DNA of 64,000 nucleotides from Atriophallophorus winterbourni (Eukaryota; Platyhelminthes; Trematoda; Plagiorchiida; Microphallidae): positions 1-64,000 of the forward strand of contig JACCGJ010019683.1 in assembly GCA_013407085.1 (NCBI GenBank), read 5' to 3'. Both the position numbers and the translations under genes were made by a program. The notes under the pieces were generated by a model that was given only the letters and a program-made list of their open reading frames with translations, searched no databases and was not told where the DNA came from. Positions 33,622-45,569 of the stretch are shown one piece after another (position 1 is the first letter of the stretch; each line of letters opens with the position of its first letter).

Positions 33622-36600
33622 GATTCAAGATTCAAAATTCATGTTTAAAAAAGCAAACTGATGTACAGTACCATATGATATACGTATAAAAAATTAAAAA
33701 AATCGTTATTTGTATGATCATATCCATGGTCTTCATAGGTGGAGCAAAAATAATCCCCAATTGCGACACAGACTGAGGGAAAAGAATCCTTTTGATGGAC
33801 GGTAGTTCCGTGCGTTAAAAAATATAGACATCAATAGGTAGGGGCCAACGCAGTAGTTCTCAACCTAAGGTTTCGTTTAGAGATATGCTCGTTCGCTGAG
33901 GTAACAATGACTGTCGGCAAGCTATTCCACAAAAAGCATACACAAACAGCGAAGAAGTGACGACGACAATTCAATCGTGAGTGTGGGATTTGAAGGGTCA
34001 AAGGTTGGCTGCGTGTGGGGACAACCGAACCAAACTTGAAGAGGTGTTTGAGAGGGTGGGATTTCGCGTAGATAATTCGATATGCCAGAGTGAGGTCGTG
34101 GAGGATACGTCTGCGCTCGAGGGTGCACAGTCCAAGTCTGGTCAGTCGCTGCTCAAAGAGTAAATTATTCAATCCGGTAATCATTTGGTTGCCTTGTGAT
34201 AAATTCGTTCGAGGAGCGAGATGTTTTTTTTTCATCCATGGCGTGTAAGCTTGTACAGCGTAGTCAACGACAGGATGTATGTAAGTGTTTAGTAATTTCG
34301 CGAGTGAGTGTGATGGGAAACGTCAGAAAATGCTTTTCAGTAAACCGAGCACGTTGCACGCACGCTTGTAGACGGCTTCGCACTGTAGGCTGTTCTTCAA
34401 AGTGTCAGACACCCAGATTCCGAGATCTTTCTGTTATGTACTCCATTCAAGCGGGTGGCTGCCAAGTGTATAGGTAAAGGTAAAGAGTTTTCCGACTTGC
34501 AACATTTTGAACTTGCGGAAATTAAATGGCAGTTTGTTTTGAATTGACCACTGGTGCAGCTTATTCAAATCTCCTTGCAGAAATTGACAGTCCTCGATAG
34601 AGTTGACCTTCGTCCAGATTTTTACATCGTCTGCGAATGAAACAAGCGTACATGCTAGTAAGTTCGGTAGATCGTTTATAAATATGAGAAACAGTATCGG
34701 ACCGAGAACCGAACACTGAGGGACTCCGCTCGTGGCTTCAATTGTTCGAGAAGTTTCACCATCTATTCTGAATTTTACTTTGCGTCTAGACAGGTAACTT
34801 GTGAACCATGTTAGTAAGTTTCCGATGACGACAACATTCTGTAGCTTCTGAGGCAGTAAGGAGTGATTCACTCTGTCGAATGCGTTAAATATATATAGGT
34901 AACCGGCATGGACGGAACCCGCATGGTCTAGTGCTTGCATCCAGTCATTTAGAGTCGCGAGCAAGTTAGACAGGCATGAATATGTTTTCCTAAATCCGTG
35001 TTGTGTGAAAGTTATTAGATGATGGTTCTCGAGATGTTCAACAAGTCGTTCACACACCAGGCGTTCCAAAATTTTAGAAACCGCTGAAAGAAAAAAGCGT
35101 CACGGGGCGGTCATTTGTTGGATCAGAACGACTGCCCCCTTTGTAGAGTGGTATGATAACACCGGTTTTCTATTGATTTGGTACGGTCCCCGTATTCAAT
35201 GAGTGCCTGAATAGGCCATATAGTGAACCACAAAGCTCCAGCTCGCATGCCTTCAGAACAGCAGGTGTTATTCCATCCTATCCTGGTGATTTGCGAACGT
35301 CCAGCCCGCGTAAATGCTTTCGCACAACCGCAGGATTTACCTCGATGTTACTAAGGCATTCGACCTGTAGTGGGCGCGGCAAAGACTTCAGCGATGACAC
35401 GTTCTTTGGACAAAATACTTGCGCATAAAATGATATTAGGGCATCAGCTGTATCCTTGACATTATCAGTCAGTCCGTTTTCTGTCTGGGTAGGAAATACA
35501 CCTGGTTCAACCTTGGTCGCGGTATTTACGATGGTTTACAGCAGTTTAAGATGTCGTTCCATCTGGTCGATCAGCTTCCAATGGTGATATTGCTGGTCTT
35601 AAGGACGTCACCTTGTTACGAAAACTACGAAAGAGTTCCCGAGATGCGTCTGCTCGTGTTATTTTGTGTGCAGCCCATGCGGAATTTCGCATGGCTATCC
35701 ACTCCCGAGTGCGGCTTCGGAGTTTGAATAAAAAGATTCTTGATTTCATTTTGGGAACACAGGTAGAACTTTCGTCTAGTTTTGTACCGATATAACTTAA
35801 CAGACTAGAACAATGAGTTTTTGCATTCGTAAGATCGAGATGTTTTTCCTACATAATCGTAATGGCACTGCGAAGGCCGAGGTGATCGACTCTCCTGATG
35901 AACTTAACGTCGCCCGACGCCCTTCTGGCGTTACACACGAATTCGAAGGACAACACCTGATGGTCACTTAGCCCCAAAGGACTATGATACTGCACTGACT
36001 CTACTGCTGTTGCTTCGGAGGTTACAACCAGATCTAGAATTGATGATTCATTGAGGCATCTTTGTCGAGTGGATGAATGGACATGGTTGTATAGGGTAGT
36101 GAAAGTGATTATCTCACGGAATTTGTACTCAAGGGATTGCTGAGTATGCACACTTTTGGTTTAGAGATGTGGGAGGTTAAAATCGCCCATTATTAACAGT
36201 TGGCATCCTCTAAGGTTTCCAGTGTTGCGCATCATTTGTAACAACGTTTTATTGTGGGTATCGGAAGAGTTAGGCGCGCGGTAGTTCACACCAAGTATAC
36301 AGTTCTCTCCAGTTTCCAAGCGAAGGTTACACCACATGGTGTCCTCTAGCTCAAACCCTGTGTCAGGTACAGCTGTGAATTGAAGCCTTTCATTATAATA
36401 TAAAGTAATTCCTCCACCTGATGTTCAACGGTCTCGTCGAAGTAGGATCATGTTGGGAAGTGCTAGCTCGCAATCGTTCACCTGATCGTAAAACCATGTT
36501 TCGGTAACAGCGTTAAAATGGGATAATTCGGCGATTTTGTTCCGAAAGCACTGTGCATTTGTGTTTAGGCATTTAACAGTGGTTTTCGTGTGCAGCGATA

Positions 36601-37005
36601 CTATGCGGATGATGTTTGTATGTCCGACCCCCTGAGAGCCGGACCATTGCAGTTTTTTGAAACAACTTCGGAGTTTAGTCTGTCCATGTCTTCGCACGGC
36701 GTTGCTACAGCTTGTGTTTCGGAGGCAGCCTTCGGTATGCTGAGTCTGAGGTCATTGGGGATATTTTTCCTGTGTATTTTCCAGTTTTGTCTGACAAAGG
36801 CTGTCATAGCAGAAGTTAATAAAATGAGTTTTAAAGAGGGTGGTCCATCGCCTTTGTAGTTTGATGACCTCGGTATCCTGAAGGTATTCGCGACAACACT
36901 TTCGCGTGCTCCAATCGCTTCTGCAACGTATAACCACTGATTATAGTCGTGTTATTGTTGTTTCGCGGCCTCTGTTGTACTGGTATCCTCTGAACAAATT
37001 TCCAG
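33622..37005 (-). mobile_element. CR1-like LINE (family B), copy in U5
   Basis: Antisense near full-length copy. Endonuclease N-part at 36697-36425 has a short deletion relative to U2 (HFNAVTETW directly joined). The C-part is at 36151-35849, RT at 35069-34434 with the shared Asp to Tyr and Gly to Cys lesions, and the C-terminus at 34235-33831. Dead. Confidence 0.85.
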
Positions 37006-37948
37006 TTTTTTGTTTTGTATTAAGTATTGTCATTCTCTGCTGATTCATTGTCATTTTTTCGGCATATTTTCTGTTCGTGAAGTTATCATTTCTCGTGTAT
37101 CGTTGTAAAAGGGGTGCGAGAACATATTAAACTTTTCCAATGGTGCGGGGAAACAAAAAGTTGTAGAACCATTGGTCTAGTAGAACACGTCACTGTTTTG
37201 TACAAGATATGTTAAAATGCGAGCGTCTAAATACTAAAACTAATGACGTCGTACTGATAATTGTTGATATGAAAATTCGATCAAATACATGTGAGCTATC
37301 TTATTCCTGATAAAGTTAAATTTGTATATTGAGCACCAGTTTGATCAATCGCTGAGAGATTCAGGGAAATTATTATATGCCCAGGGGGGCTGGATTTGTC
37401 AACATAACAAGCGACTGTACTTCGGTGAATATTCATAAACAAAGGGGAATATTTGAGGGAAATACCTGTTTCAGTAGGCTGCAAACATGTAATTTTTTAT
37501 ATGTAGTGGATTTTCAGGTAATTTCACGTCGGATCCTATGTAACTAGTCAAATTTATTACCTCGCTGGTCGTATCAAATTCATATTCGCTGATATACAAC
37601 TTGTCGTGTAATCCAATAATTGAGTCAATATTTTCTCAGCGATTTGAGAAGTCATTCAATAGACCGTATTGACTTAGCCCGGTGAAGATAAGTTAGTATT
37701 CTGTTTCACATGTAAAATGGAATGATTTTCGAGACAACGTTGGTTCGCGTACGATGAAAAATATTCATTCTCACATATTTTATCCTTAACTGATCTGTAG
37801 ATGCAAATCAAAGGTGTTTGTTTCCGGTAAACCTTATATGCAACTGTATGCTGGGGATAGTGTGCTAAAATTTTACTTACCGCATTATATGTATCTGCGC
37901 TCGTATACTAAACAATCGATTTGTTATTTCGCATTAAAACGTTTTTAG

Positions 37949-37981
37949 TGACCATGGAACTCATAAATGCTAGTCCAGAAA
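37949..37981 (+). CDS. Micro-exon 4f (33 nt)
   Basis: Acceptor CGTTTTTAG, donor AAA|GTAAGTCAATG. Phase 1/1, encoding TMELINASPE, open. Five bases differ from 4g and all change amino acids (Met/Arg, Leu/Pro, Asn/Ser). The change creates an N-glycosylation sequon (NAS). In phase 0 it has two stops. Confidence 0.72.
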
Positions 37982-38371
37982 GTAAGTCAATGAAACTAAC
38001 CGTTGAACTTAAATAATGATACGTGATTTACTGATTGATGTACGGGCGTTCAGTGCAGACAAGTTAGATTCTCGCATTGAATAAATAAGTGGTATACTGG
38101 TATTCAAACCGTGGTTTTGTTGCAAAAAAACTTTGAAAAAATTGATAGCAAAATACTCAATTTAAAGAACCATTATTTTAAAATGCTCATTTTTATGCTG
38201 TCCCATCACACTTACACACCTTACGACCAGTTTCATGCAGTTTTCACTTATCATCTAAGGGCAGTAGGATCAGGATACTCATTCGCTTTACACAGTAAAA
38301 GAATGGGATAAACGTTGCGCTTGTTTGCCACTGTTGAATGAGGTTGGAAGAGGTTAATCGTACCAATCTAG

Positions 38372-41300
38372 ATTCAAGATTAAAGATTCATGGTTAAAAA
38401 AGCAAATTGATGTACAGTACCATATGATATACGTATACAAAATTAAAAAAATCGTTATTTGTATGATCATATCCATGTTCGTCATAGGTGAGGCAAAAAT
38501 AATCCCCAATTGCGACACAGACTGAAGGAAAGGAATCCTTTTGATGGACGGTAGTTCCGTGCGTTAAAAAATATAGACATGAATAAGTAGGGGCCAACGC
38601 AGTAGTTCTCAACATAAGGTTTCGTAACCAATGTTTAGAGATATGCTCGTTCGCTGAGGTAACAATGACTGTCGGCAAGCTATTCCACAAAAAGCATACA
38701 CGAACAGCGAAGAAGTGACGACGACAATTCAATCGTGAGTGTGGGATTTGAAGGGTCAAAGGTTGGCTGCGTGTGGGGACAACCGAACCAAACTTGAAGA
38801 GGTGTTTGAGAGGGTGGGATTTCGCGTAGATAATTCGATATGCCAGAGTGAGGTCGCGGAGGATACGTCTGCGCTCGAGGGTGGACAGTCCAAGTCTGGT
38901 CAGGCGCTGCACAAAGAGTAAATTATTCAATCCGGTAATCATTTGGTTACCTTGTGATAAATTCGTTCGAGGAGCGAGATGTTTTTTTCCATCCATGGCG
39001 TGTCGGCTTGTACAGCGTAGTCAACGACAGGATGTATGTAAGTGTTTAGTAATTTCGCGAGTGAGTGTGATGGGAAACGTCAGAAAATGCTTTTCAGTAA
39101 ACCGAGCACGTTGCACGCACGCTTGTAGACGGCTTCGCACTGTAGGCTGTTCTTCAAAGTGTCAGACACCCAGATTCCGAGATCTTTCTGTTATGTACTC
39201 CATTCAAGCGGGTGGCTGCCAAGTGTATAGGTAAAGGTAAAGAGTTTTCCGACTTGCAACATTTTGCACTTGCGGAAATTAAATGGCAGTTTGTTTTGAA
39301 TTGACCACTGGTGCAGCTTATTCAAATCTCCTTGCAGAAATTGACAGTCCTCGATAGAGTTGACCTTCGTCCAGATTTTTACATCGTCTGCGAATGAAAC
39401 AAGCGTACATGCTAGTAAGTTCGGTAGATCGTTTATAAATATGAGAAACAGTATCGGACCGAGAACCGAACACTGAGGGACTCCGCTCGTGGCTTCAATT
39501 GTTCGAGAAGTTTCACCATCTATTCTGACTTCAAGTTTGCGTCTAGACAGGTAACTTTTGAACCATGTTAGTAAGTTTCCGATGACGCCTACATACTGCA
39601 GCTTCTGAAGCAGTAAGGAGTGATTCACTCTGTCGAATGCTTTAAATATATATAGGCAACCCGCTTGGTCAAGTGCTTTCGTCCAGTCATTTAGAGTCGC
39701 GAACAATTTAGATAGGCATGAATATGTTTTCCTAAATCCGTGTTGTGTGAAAGTTATTAGATGATGGTTCTCGAGATGTTCAACAAATCGTTCACACACC
39801 AGGCGTTCCAAAATTTCAGAAACCGCTGAAAGAAAGAAGCGTCACGGGGCGGTCATTTGTTGGCTCAGAACGACTGCCCCCTTTTTAGAGTGGTATGATA
39901 ACACCCGTTTTCTATTGATTTGGTACGGTCCCGGTATTCAATGAGTGCCTGAATAGGCCATATAGTGAACCACGAAGCTCCAGCTCGCATGCCTTCAGAA
40001 CAGCAGGTGTTATTCCATCCTCTCCTGGTGATTTGCGAACGTCCAGCCCGCGTAAATGCTTTCGCACAACCGCAGGATTTACCTCGACGTTACTAAGGCA
40101 TTCGACCTGTAGTGGGCGCGGCAAAGACTTCAGCGATGACACGTTCTTTGGCAAAATACTTGCGCATAAAATGATATTAGGGCATCAGCTGTATCCTTCA
40201 CATTATCAGTCAGTCCGTTCTCTGTCTGGATAGGAAATACACACGGTTCAACCTTGGTCGCGGTATTTACGATGGTTTACAGCAGTTTAAAATGTCGTTC
40301 CATCTGGTCGATCAGCTTCCAATGGTGATATTGCTGGTCTTAAGGACGTCACCTTGTTACGAAAACTACGAAAGTTTTCCCGAGATGCGTCTGTTCGCGT
40401 TATTTTGTGTGCAGCCAATGCGGAATTTCGCATGGCTATCCACTCCCGAGTGCGGCTTCGGAGTTTGAATCAAAAGGTTCTTGATTTCATTTTGGGAACA
40501 CAGGTAGAAATTTCGTCTAGTTTTGTACCGATATAACTTAACAGACTAGAACAATGAGTTTTTGCATTCGTAAGATCGAGATGTTTTTCCTACATAATCG
40601 TAATGGCACTGCGAAGGCCGAGGTGATCGACTCTCCTGATGAACTTAACGTCGCCCGACGCCCTTCTGGCGTTACACACGAATTCGAAGGACAACACCTG
40701 ATGGTCACTTAGCCCCAAAGGACTATGATACTGCACTGACTCTACTGCTGTTGCTTCGGAGGTTACAACCAGATCTAGAATTGATGATTCATTGAGGCAT
40801 CTTTGTCGAGTGGATGAATGGACACGGTTGTATAGGGTAGTGAAAGTGATTATCTCACGGAATTTGACTCAAGGGATTGCTGAGTATGCACACTTTTGGT
40901 GTAGAGATGTGGGAGGTTAAAATCGCCCATTATTAACAGTTGGCATCCTCTAAGGTTTCCAGTGTTGCGCATCATTTGTAACAACGTTTTATTGTGGGTA
41001 TCGGAAGAGTTAGGCGCGCGGTAGTTCACACCAAGTATACAGTTCTCTCCAGTTTCCAAGCGAAGGTTACACCACATGGTGTCCTCTAGCTCAAACCCTG
41101 TGTCAGGTAGAGCTGTGAATTGAAGCCTTCCATTATAATATAAAGCAATTCCTCCACCTGATGTTCAACGGTCTCGTCGAAGTAGGATCATGTTGGGAAG
41201 TGCTAGCTCGCAATCGTTCACCTGATCGTAAAATCATGTTTCGGTAACAGCAATAATGTCAGCATAAAACTGAGCGTTAAAATGGGATAATTCGGCGATT

Positions 41301-41760
41301 TTGTTCCGGAAGCACTGTGCATTTGTGTTTAGGCATTTAACAGTGGTTTTCGTGTGTAGCGATCGTATGCGGATGATGTTTGTATGTCCGACCCCCTGAG
41401 AGCCGGACCATTGCAGTTTTTTGAAACAACTTCGGAGTTTAGTCTGTCCATGTCTTCGCACGGCGTTGCTACAGCTTGTGTTTCGGAGGCAGCCTTCGGT
41501 ATGCTGAGTCTGAGGTCATTGGGGATATTTTTCCTGTGTATTTTCCAGTTTTGTCTGACAAAGGCTGTCATAGCAGAAGTTAATAAAATGAGTTTTAAAG
41601 AGGGTGGTCCATCGCCTTTGTAGTTTGATGACCTCGGTATCCTGAAGGTATTCGCGACAACACTTTCGCGTGCTCCAATCGCTTCTGCAACGTATAACCA
41701 CTGATTATAGTCGTGTTATTGTTGTTTCGCGGCCTCTGTTGTACTGGTATCCTCTGAACA
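38372..41760 (-). mobile_element. CR1-like LINE (family B), copy in U6
   Basis: Antisense near full-length copy. Endonuclease at 41461-41234 and 41077-40850 (LLIMGDFNLPH), RT N-part at 40154-39912 (KSPGEDGITPAVLKAC), RT core at 39811-39191 and C-terminus at 38996-38394. Motif A reads CLYIFKAFDRV, lacking the catalytic Asp, and motif B has the shared Cys. The frame is broken in the linker and after HPLEWST. Confidence 0.85.
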
Positions 41761-42024
41761 AATTTCCAGTTTTTTGTTTTGTATTAAGTATTGTCATTCT
41801 CTGCTGATTCATTGTCATTTTTTCGGCATATTTTCTGTTCGTGAAGTTATCATTTCTCGTGTATCGTTGTAAAAGGGGTGCGAGAACATATTAAACTTTT
41901 CCAATGGTGCGGGGAAACAAAAAGTTGTAGAACCATTGGTCTAGTAGAACACGTCACTGTTTTGTACAAGATATGTTAAAATGCGAGCGTCTAAATACTA
42001 AAACTAATGACGTCGTACTGATAA

Positions 42025-43520
42025 TTGTTGATATGATAATTCGATCAAATACATGTGAGCTATCTTATTCCTGATAAAGTTAAATTTGTATATTGAGCAC
42101 CAGTTTGATCAATCGCTGAGAGATTCAGGGAAATTATTATATCCCCAGGGGGGCTGGATTTGTCAACATAACAAGCGACTGTACTTCGGTGAATATTCAT
42201 AAAAAAGGGGAATATTTGAAGGAAATACCTGTTTCAGTAGACTGCAAACATGTAATTTTTTATATGTAGTGGATTTTCAGGTAATTTCACGTCGGATCCT
42301 ATGTAACTAGTCAAATTTATTACCTCGCTGGTCGTATCAAATTCATATTCGCTGATATACAACTTGTCGTGTAATCCAATAATTAAGTCAATATTATCTC
42401 TGCGATTTGGGAAGTCATTCAATAGACCGTATTGACTTAGCCCGGTGAAGATTATTTAGTATTCTGTTTCACATGTAAAATGGAATGATTTTCGAGACAA
42501 CATTGGTTCGCGTACGATGAAAAATATTCATTCTCACATATTTGATCCTTAACTGATCCGTAGATGCAAATCAAAGGTGTTTGTTTCCGGTTAACCTTAT
42601 ATGCAACTGTATGCTGGGGATAGTGTGCTAAAATTTTACTTACCGCATTATATGTATCTGCGCTCGTATACTAAACAATCGATTTGTTATTTCGCATTAA
42701 AACGTTTTTAGTGACCAGAGAACCCATATCTGCTAGTCCAGAAAGTAAGTCAATGAAACTAACCGTTGTACTTAAATAATGATACGTGATTTACTGATTG
42801 ATGTACGGGCGTTCAGTGCAGACAAGTTAGATTCTCGCATTGAATAAATAAGTGGTATACTGGTATTCAAACCGTGGTTTTGTTGCAAAAAAACTTTGAA
42901 AAACTTGATAGCAAAATACTCAATTTAAAGAACCATTATTTTAAAATGCTCATTTTTATGCTGTCCCATCACACTTACACACCTTACGACCAGTTTCATG
43001 CTGTTTTCACTTATCATCTAAGGGCAGTAGGATCAGGTTACTCATTCGCTTTACACAGTAAAAGAATGGGAGAAACGTTGCGCTTGTATGCCACTGTTGA
43101 ATGAGGTTGGAAGAGGTTATTCGTAACAATCTATCCAATAGCGAAAAACAGGCACACCTTGTTAATCTATAACGGTATTTATCTATTGCCATTCACGTAT
43201 TATAGGGTTTCCCAACCAGAATTGCTAGCACTGATTGGGCATATGAGACAGCATTCTATGGGGCGCGAGACAAATTTCCACTTTGTATTAAGTATTGTCA
43301 TCCTCCGCTGATTCATTGTCATTTTTTCGGCAAATTTTATGTTCGTGAAGTTATCATTTCTCGTGTATCGTTCTAAAAGGGGTGCGAGAGCATATTAAAC
43401 TTTTCCAAGGGTGCACGGAAAAAAAAGTTGTAAAATCACTGGTCCAGTGGAACACGTCATTGTTTTGTACAAGATATGTTAAAATACGTGCGTCTAAACA
43501 CTGAAACTAATGTCGTCGTA
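42025..43520 (+). repeat. Micro-exon duplication unit U7 (no LINE)
   Basis: It has the leading segment, micro-exon 4g, the SINE-like repeat and the trailing segment (from about 43270), but no LINE. Where the LINE stands in other units there are about 150 bp of unrelated sequence (43115-43268). This may be the pre-insertion state. The trailing part is more diverged from its counterparts than the rest. Confidence 0.8.
42712..42744 (+). CDS. Micro-exon 4g (33 nt)
   Basis: Acceptor CGTTTTTAG, donor AAA|GTAAGTCAATG. Phase 1/1, encoding TREPISASPE, open. It is the last of the seven cassettes and leaves in phase 1, as required by the exon at 43559. Confidence 0.72.
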
Positions 43521-43558
43521 CCGGTCATCATACAAAATATTTCTGGCAAATATTTCAG

Positions 43559-43594
43559 TTGAACTAAAGGATGGCCGAGCATTTTTTGTTATGA
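43559..43594 (+). CDS. Micro-exon host gene, exon 5 (36 nt)
   Basis: Acceptor ATATTTCAG, donor ATGA|GTGAGT. Another symmetric phase 1/1 micro-exon; it encodes ELKDGRAFFVM after the junction codon and is open only as expected (phase 0 has a stop at its third codon). Its composition differs from the cassettes: charged and hydrophobic, not Ser/Thr/Pro-rich. It lies directly after U7, outside the duplicated unit. Confidence 0.62.
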
Positions 43595-43877
43595 GTGAGT
43601 TATTTTCATCAAAGGAATAATAACTAATTATATTTTTCTACAAATAACTACAAAGATTGAAAGATTGTAATTAAAATTCGCATTTTATATATTTTTCATT
43701 TGTGCATTTGAGATTTTAGGCCCGAAAGATTTGATTCGTACCCGAATGATTGTTCACATAACCAAATACTATTTTTAATCGCAATTATTTTGATAAATTT
43801 TTAAAATTGAACTTGACAAAAATCGTTACCAACCCATATCCCATGAGTGACTGCAATTTATTTTACCAATTACACAT
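43595..43877. other. Intron after exon 5
   Basis: AT-rich, begins GTGAGT. Nothing further supported. Confidence 0.4.
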
Positions 43878-44211
43878 GCGGTACAAAGACGTTTGCAAAA
43901 AAGTTATGAAAGCTCTGTGTATTGACCCCGCGATTTGGGAAAAACTTGCTCTTGACCGCTCACATTAGAGGTAATGAGTTAAGCGTCGTCTACAAGCTGT
44001 GGAGTAGCAGATACAGCTATTGGCTGCTCAACGCTGATCACACCGCCGGCGTGCAACTGAATCCCCACAAACGAGTTTTGTCTATCGTTGCAAGCGGTGT
44101 GGGAGATATTGTTCTTACAAATTGGACTGTTTACACATTCGAAAAACTGTAGATCCTGAAAATTCATGCGATTGTGATATACATCCATGGTCGACATCGA
44201 CTGATGGAGGC

Positions 44212-44240
<29 letters not shown>
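43878..44240 (+). mobile_element. RTE-like LINE, 3' fragment
   Basis: It matches the 3' end of the RTE-like element at 60234-60800: the GCGGTACAAA start, a CATTGACCCCGC-like block, CTTGCTCTTGACCGCTCACAT and the end CATGGTCGACATCGACTGATGG. It closes with a CAA trinucleotide tail (about 44213-44240). It has no inserted LINE tail, unlike the 60-kb copy, and so shows the original junction there. Confidence 0.8.
44213..44240 (+). repeat. CAA microsatellite (RTE tail)
   Basis: About nine CAA/ACA triplets form the 3' terminal repeat of the RTE-like fragment. A shorter CAA tail ends the copy at 60.8 kb. Confidence 0.85.
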
Positions 44241-44242
<2 letters not shown>

Positions 44243-45569
44243 TTTACATTCATTTGGTGCCGTTTGGAAGAGGAGTATCTCTTTGACGGTCATATTTTGC
44301 CGTGGTAATTTATTTGAGTTTTTCGGATCAATGATTCTTCATTTATCGACTACTCATCATCTAAATGATTTTCTTCCTTTGAAATATGAAGCAACATGGT
44401 ACGGATGAGTAGACTATAAATAAAGTATTATTTCTCTGACAAACACAAATGAACATCTATGGCTATGGTTCATCGGGCCGGGAAATGCCCTGCATTTTAA
44501 GGAGAAATGTCAGCTGAGTAAAAGTTTGGGCGACCGTGGAAAGTTACAGGCTAACCATTCTTAAACACGTCGGTCATCATTCGCTGGTTATGTCTGAGTT
44601 GCTTGTGTTCAGATGGAATAAATCCGGTTTAGCCTAACGGAAACATTGCATGAGTGGTTATCGAATCGGCCTAAAATCAAGATGGTCACGAGTTAAAATT
44701 CAGATCAAATCATGAATATGCAATGCCGATGAAATCTACTTAATGCGAAACCCGAGTCCATTGCTTCCTTTGTATGGATTTCCCTTTGGAATGTGAAGCA
44801 ACATGGTACTGATGAGCGTTTTTGGTGGCCTCACATCAAAATCAGGCTGCACAAGTTTTCGAATGGCTAAAGAGATCGATTTAGGATGATCAATACCTAT
44901 AGAAGCGTTTGCAGCTATAGATAGTACTCGGTCAATCGGCGTCAGATGCACACAGGCGCAAAAATCATGGGTTATCAGTCAAGAGCATATCAGCATTTAG
45001 TAGACTGAATACCAAAATTACGTCTCACGAAGGTGGAATAAAACGCACAGGACAATGAAGATTGTATCGAAGTAGCCAAAACGTCTACAACGGTGAACAA
45101 TTGCAGTCACGTAACACGCTTTGAAGGATAAGAGAGGTCAATAGTTTTTGGATAAGGTAAAACACAGTTGTTATACAGCCTACATACAAAAAATCCAGTC
45201 ACAGAAATCGTCTGATTTGGAATAGACAGTCGAAGGTTTCAAACAGTGCAACGTTGGAACAAAGTATCTCAGCAATGAGTCACTCCGAATTCCGCCAAGG
45301 CTCTTGAGCTACAGAGAAAGTTCAGAGTTGGCGTGCCATACGAGCTGGTAAGGACCTTGTCTGAAGGAATTTGGGTGGGACGGTGAGTGCTCATTGTTGG
45401 TGGCTTGGGTTAACGGTTTGTTTGGCGACAATCGTTAGTTGTTTCTTAAGGACGTGTGACACGACTTCGCATGTGTACCTGAAGGGGTAATAAAATAAAA
45501 CGTTCTTTGGTGCATGGATTTATGACTACGACAGAGATATAAGAAAGGGGTGAATACATGAACGGGAAT
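44241..45569. other. Intronic stretch with a short RTE relic
   Basis: Mostly unassigned. At 44860-44960 there is similarity, on the minus strand, to the RTE 3' region (ACTCGGT, GTCAGATG blocks). A CTTTGAAATATGAAGCAACATGG-like motif at 44377 recurs at 44777, so a short duplication is present. No exon found that keeps frame. Confidence 0.35.

Larger units (their letters stand above)
29953..37260 (+). repeat. Micro-exon duplication unit U5 (with LTR insertion)
   Basis: This 7.3-kb unit reduces to about 4.75 kb when the LTR element at 30003-32556 and its duplicated target are removed. It carries micro-exon 4e and a full LINE copy. Confidence 0.86.
37261..42024 (+). repeat. Micro-exon duplication unit U6
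   Basis: Full 4764-bp copy with micro-exon 4f and a complete antisense LINE. Its LINE has more private changes than those of U2 and U5, especially in the RT. Confidence 0.88.

Noticed and set aside
45260..45347. Segment between ATCTCAG and GAGCTG|GTAAGG considered as an exon
   Set aside because: Open only in phase 2, while the gene needs phase 1 here; probably retroelement debris.
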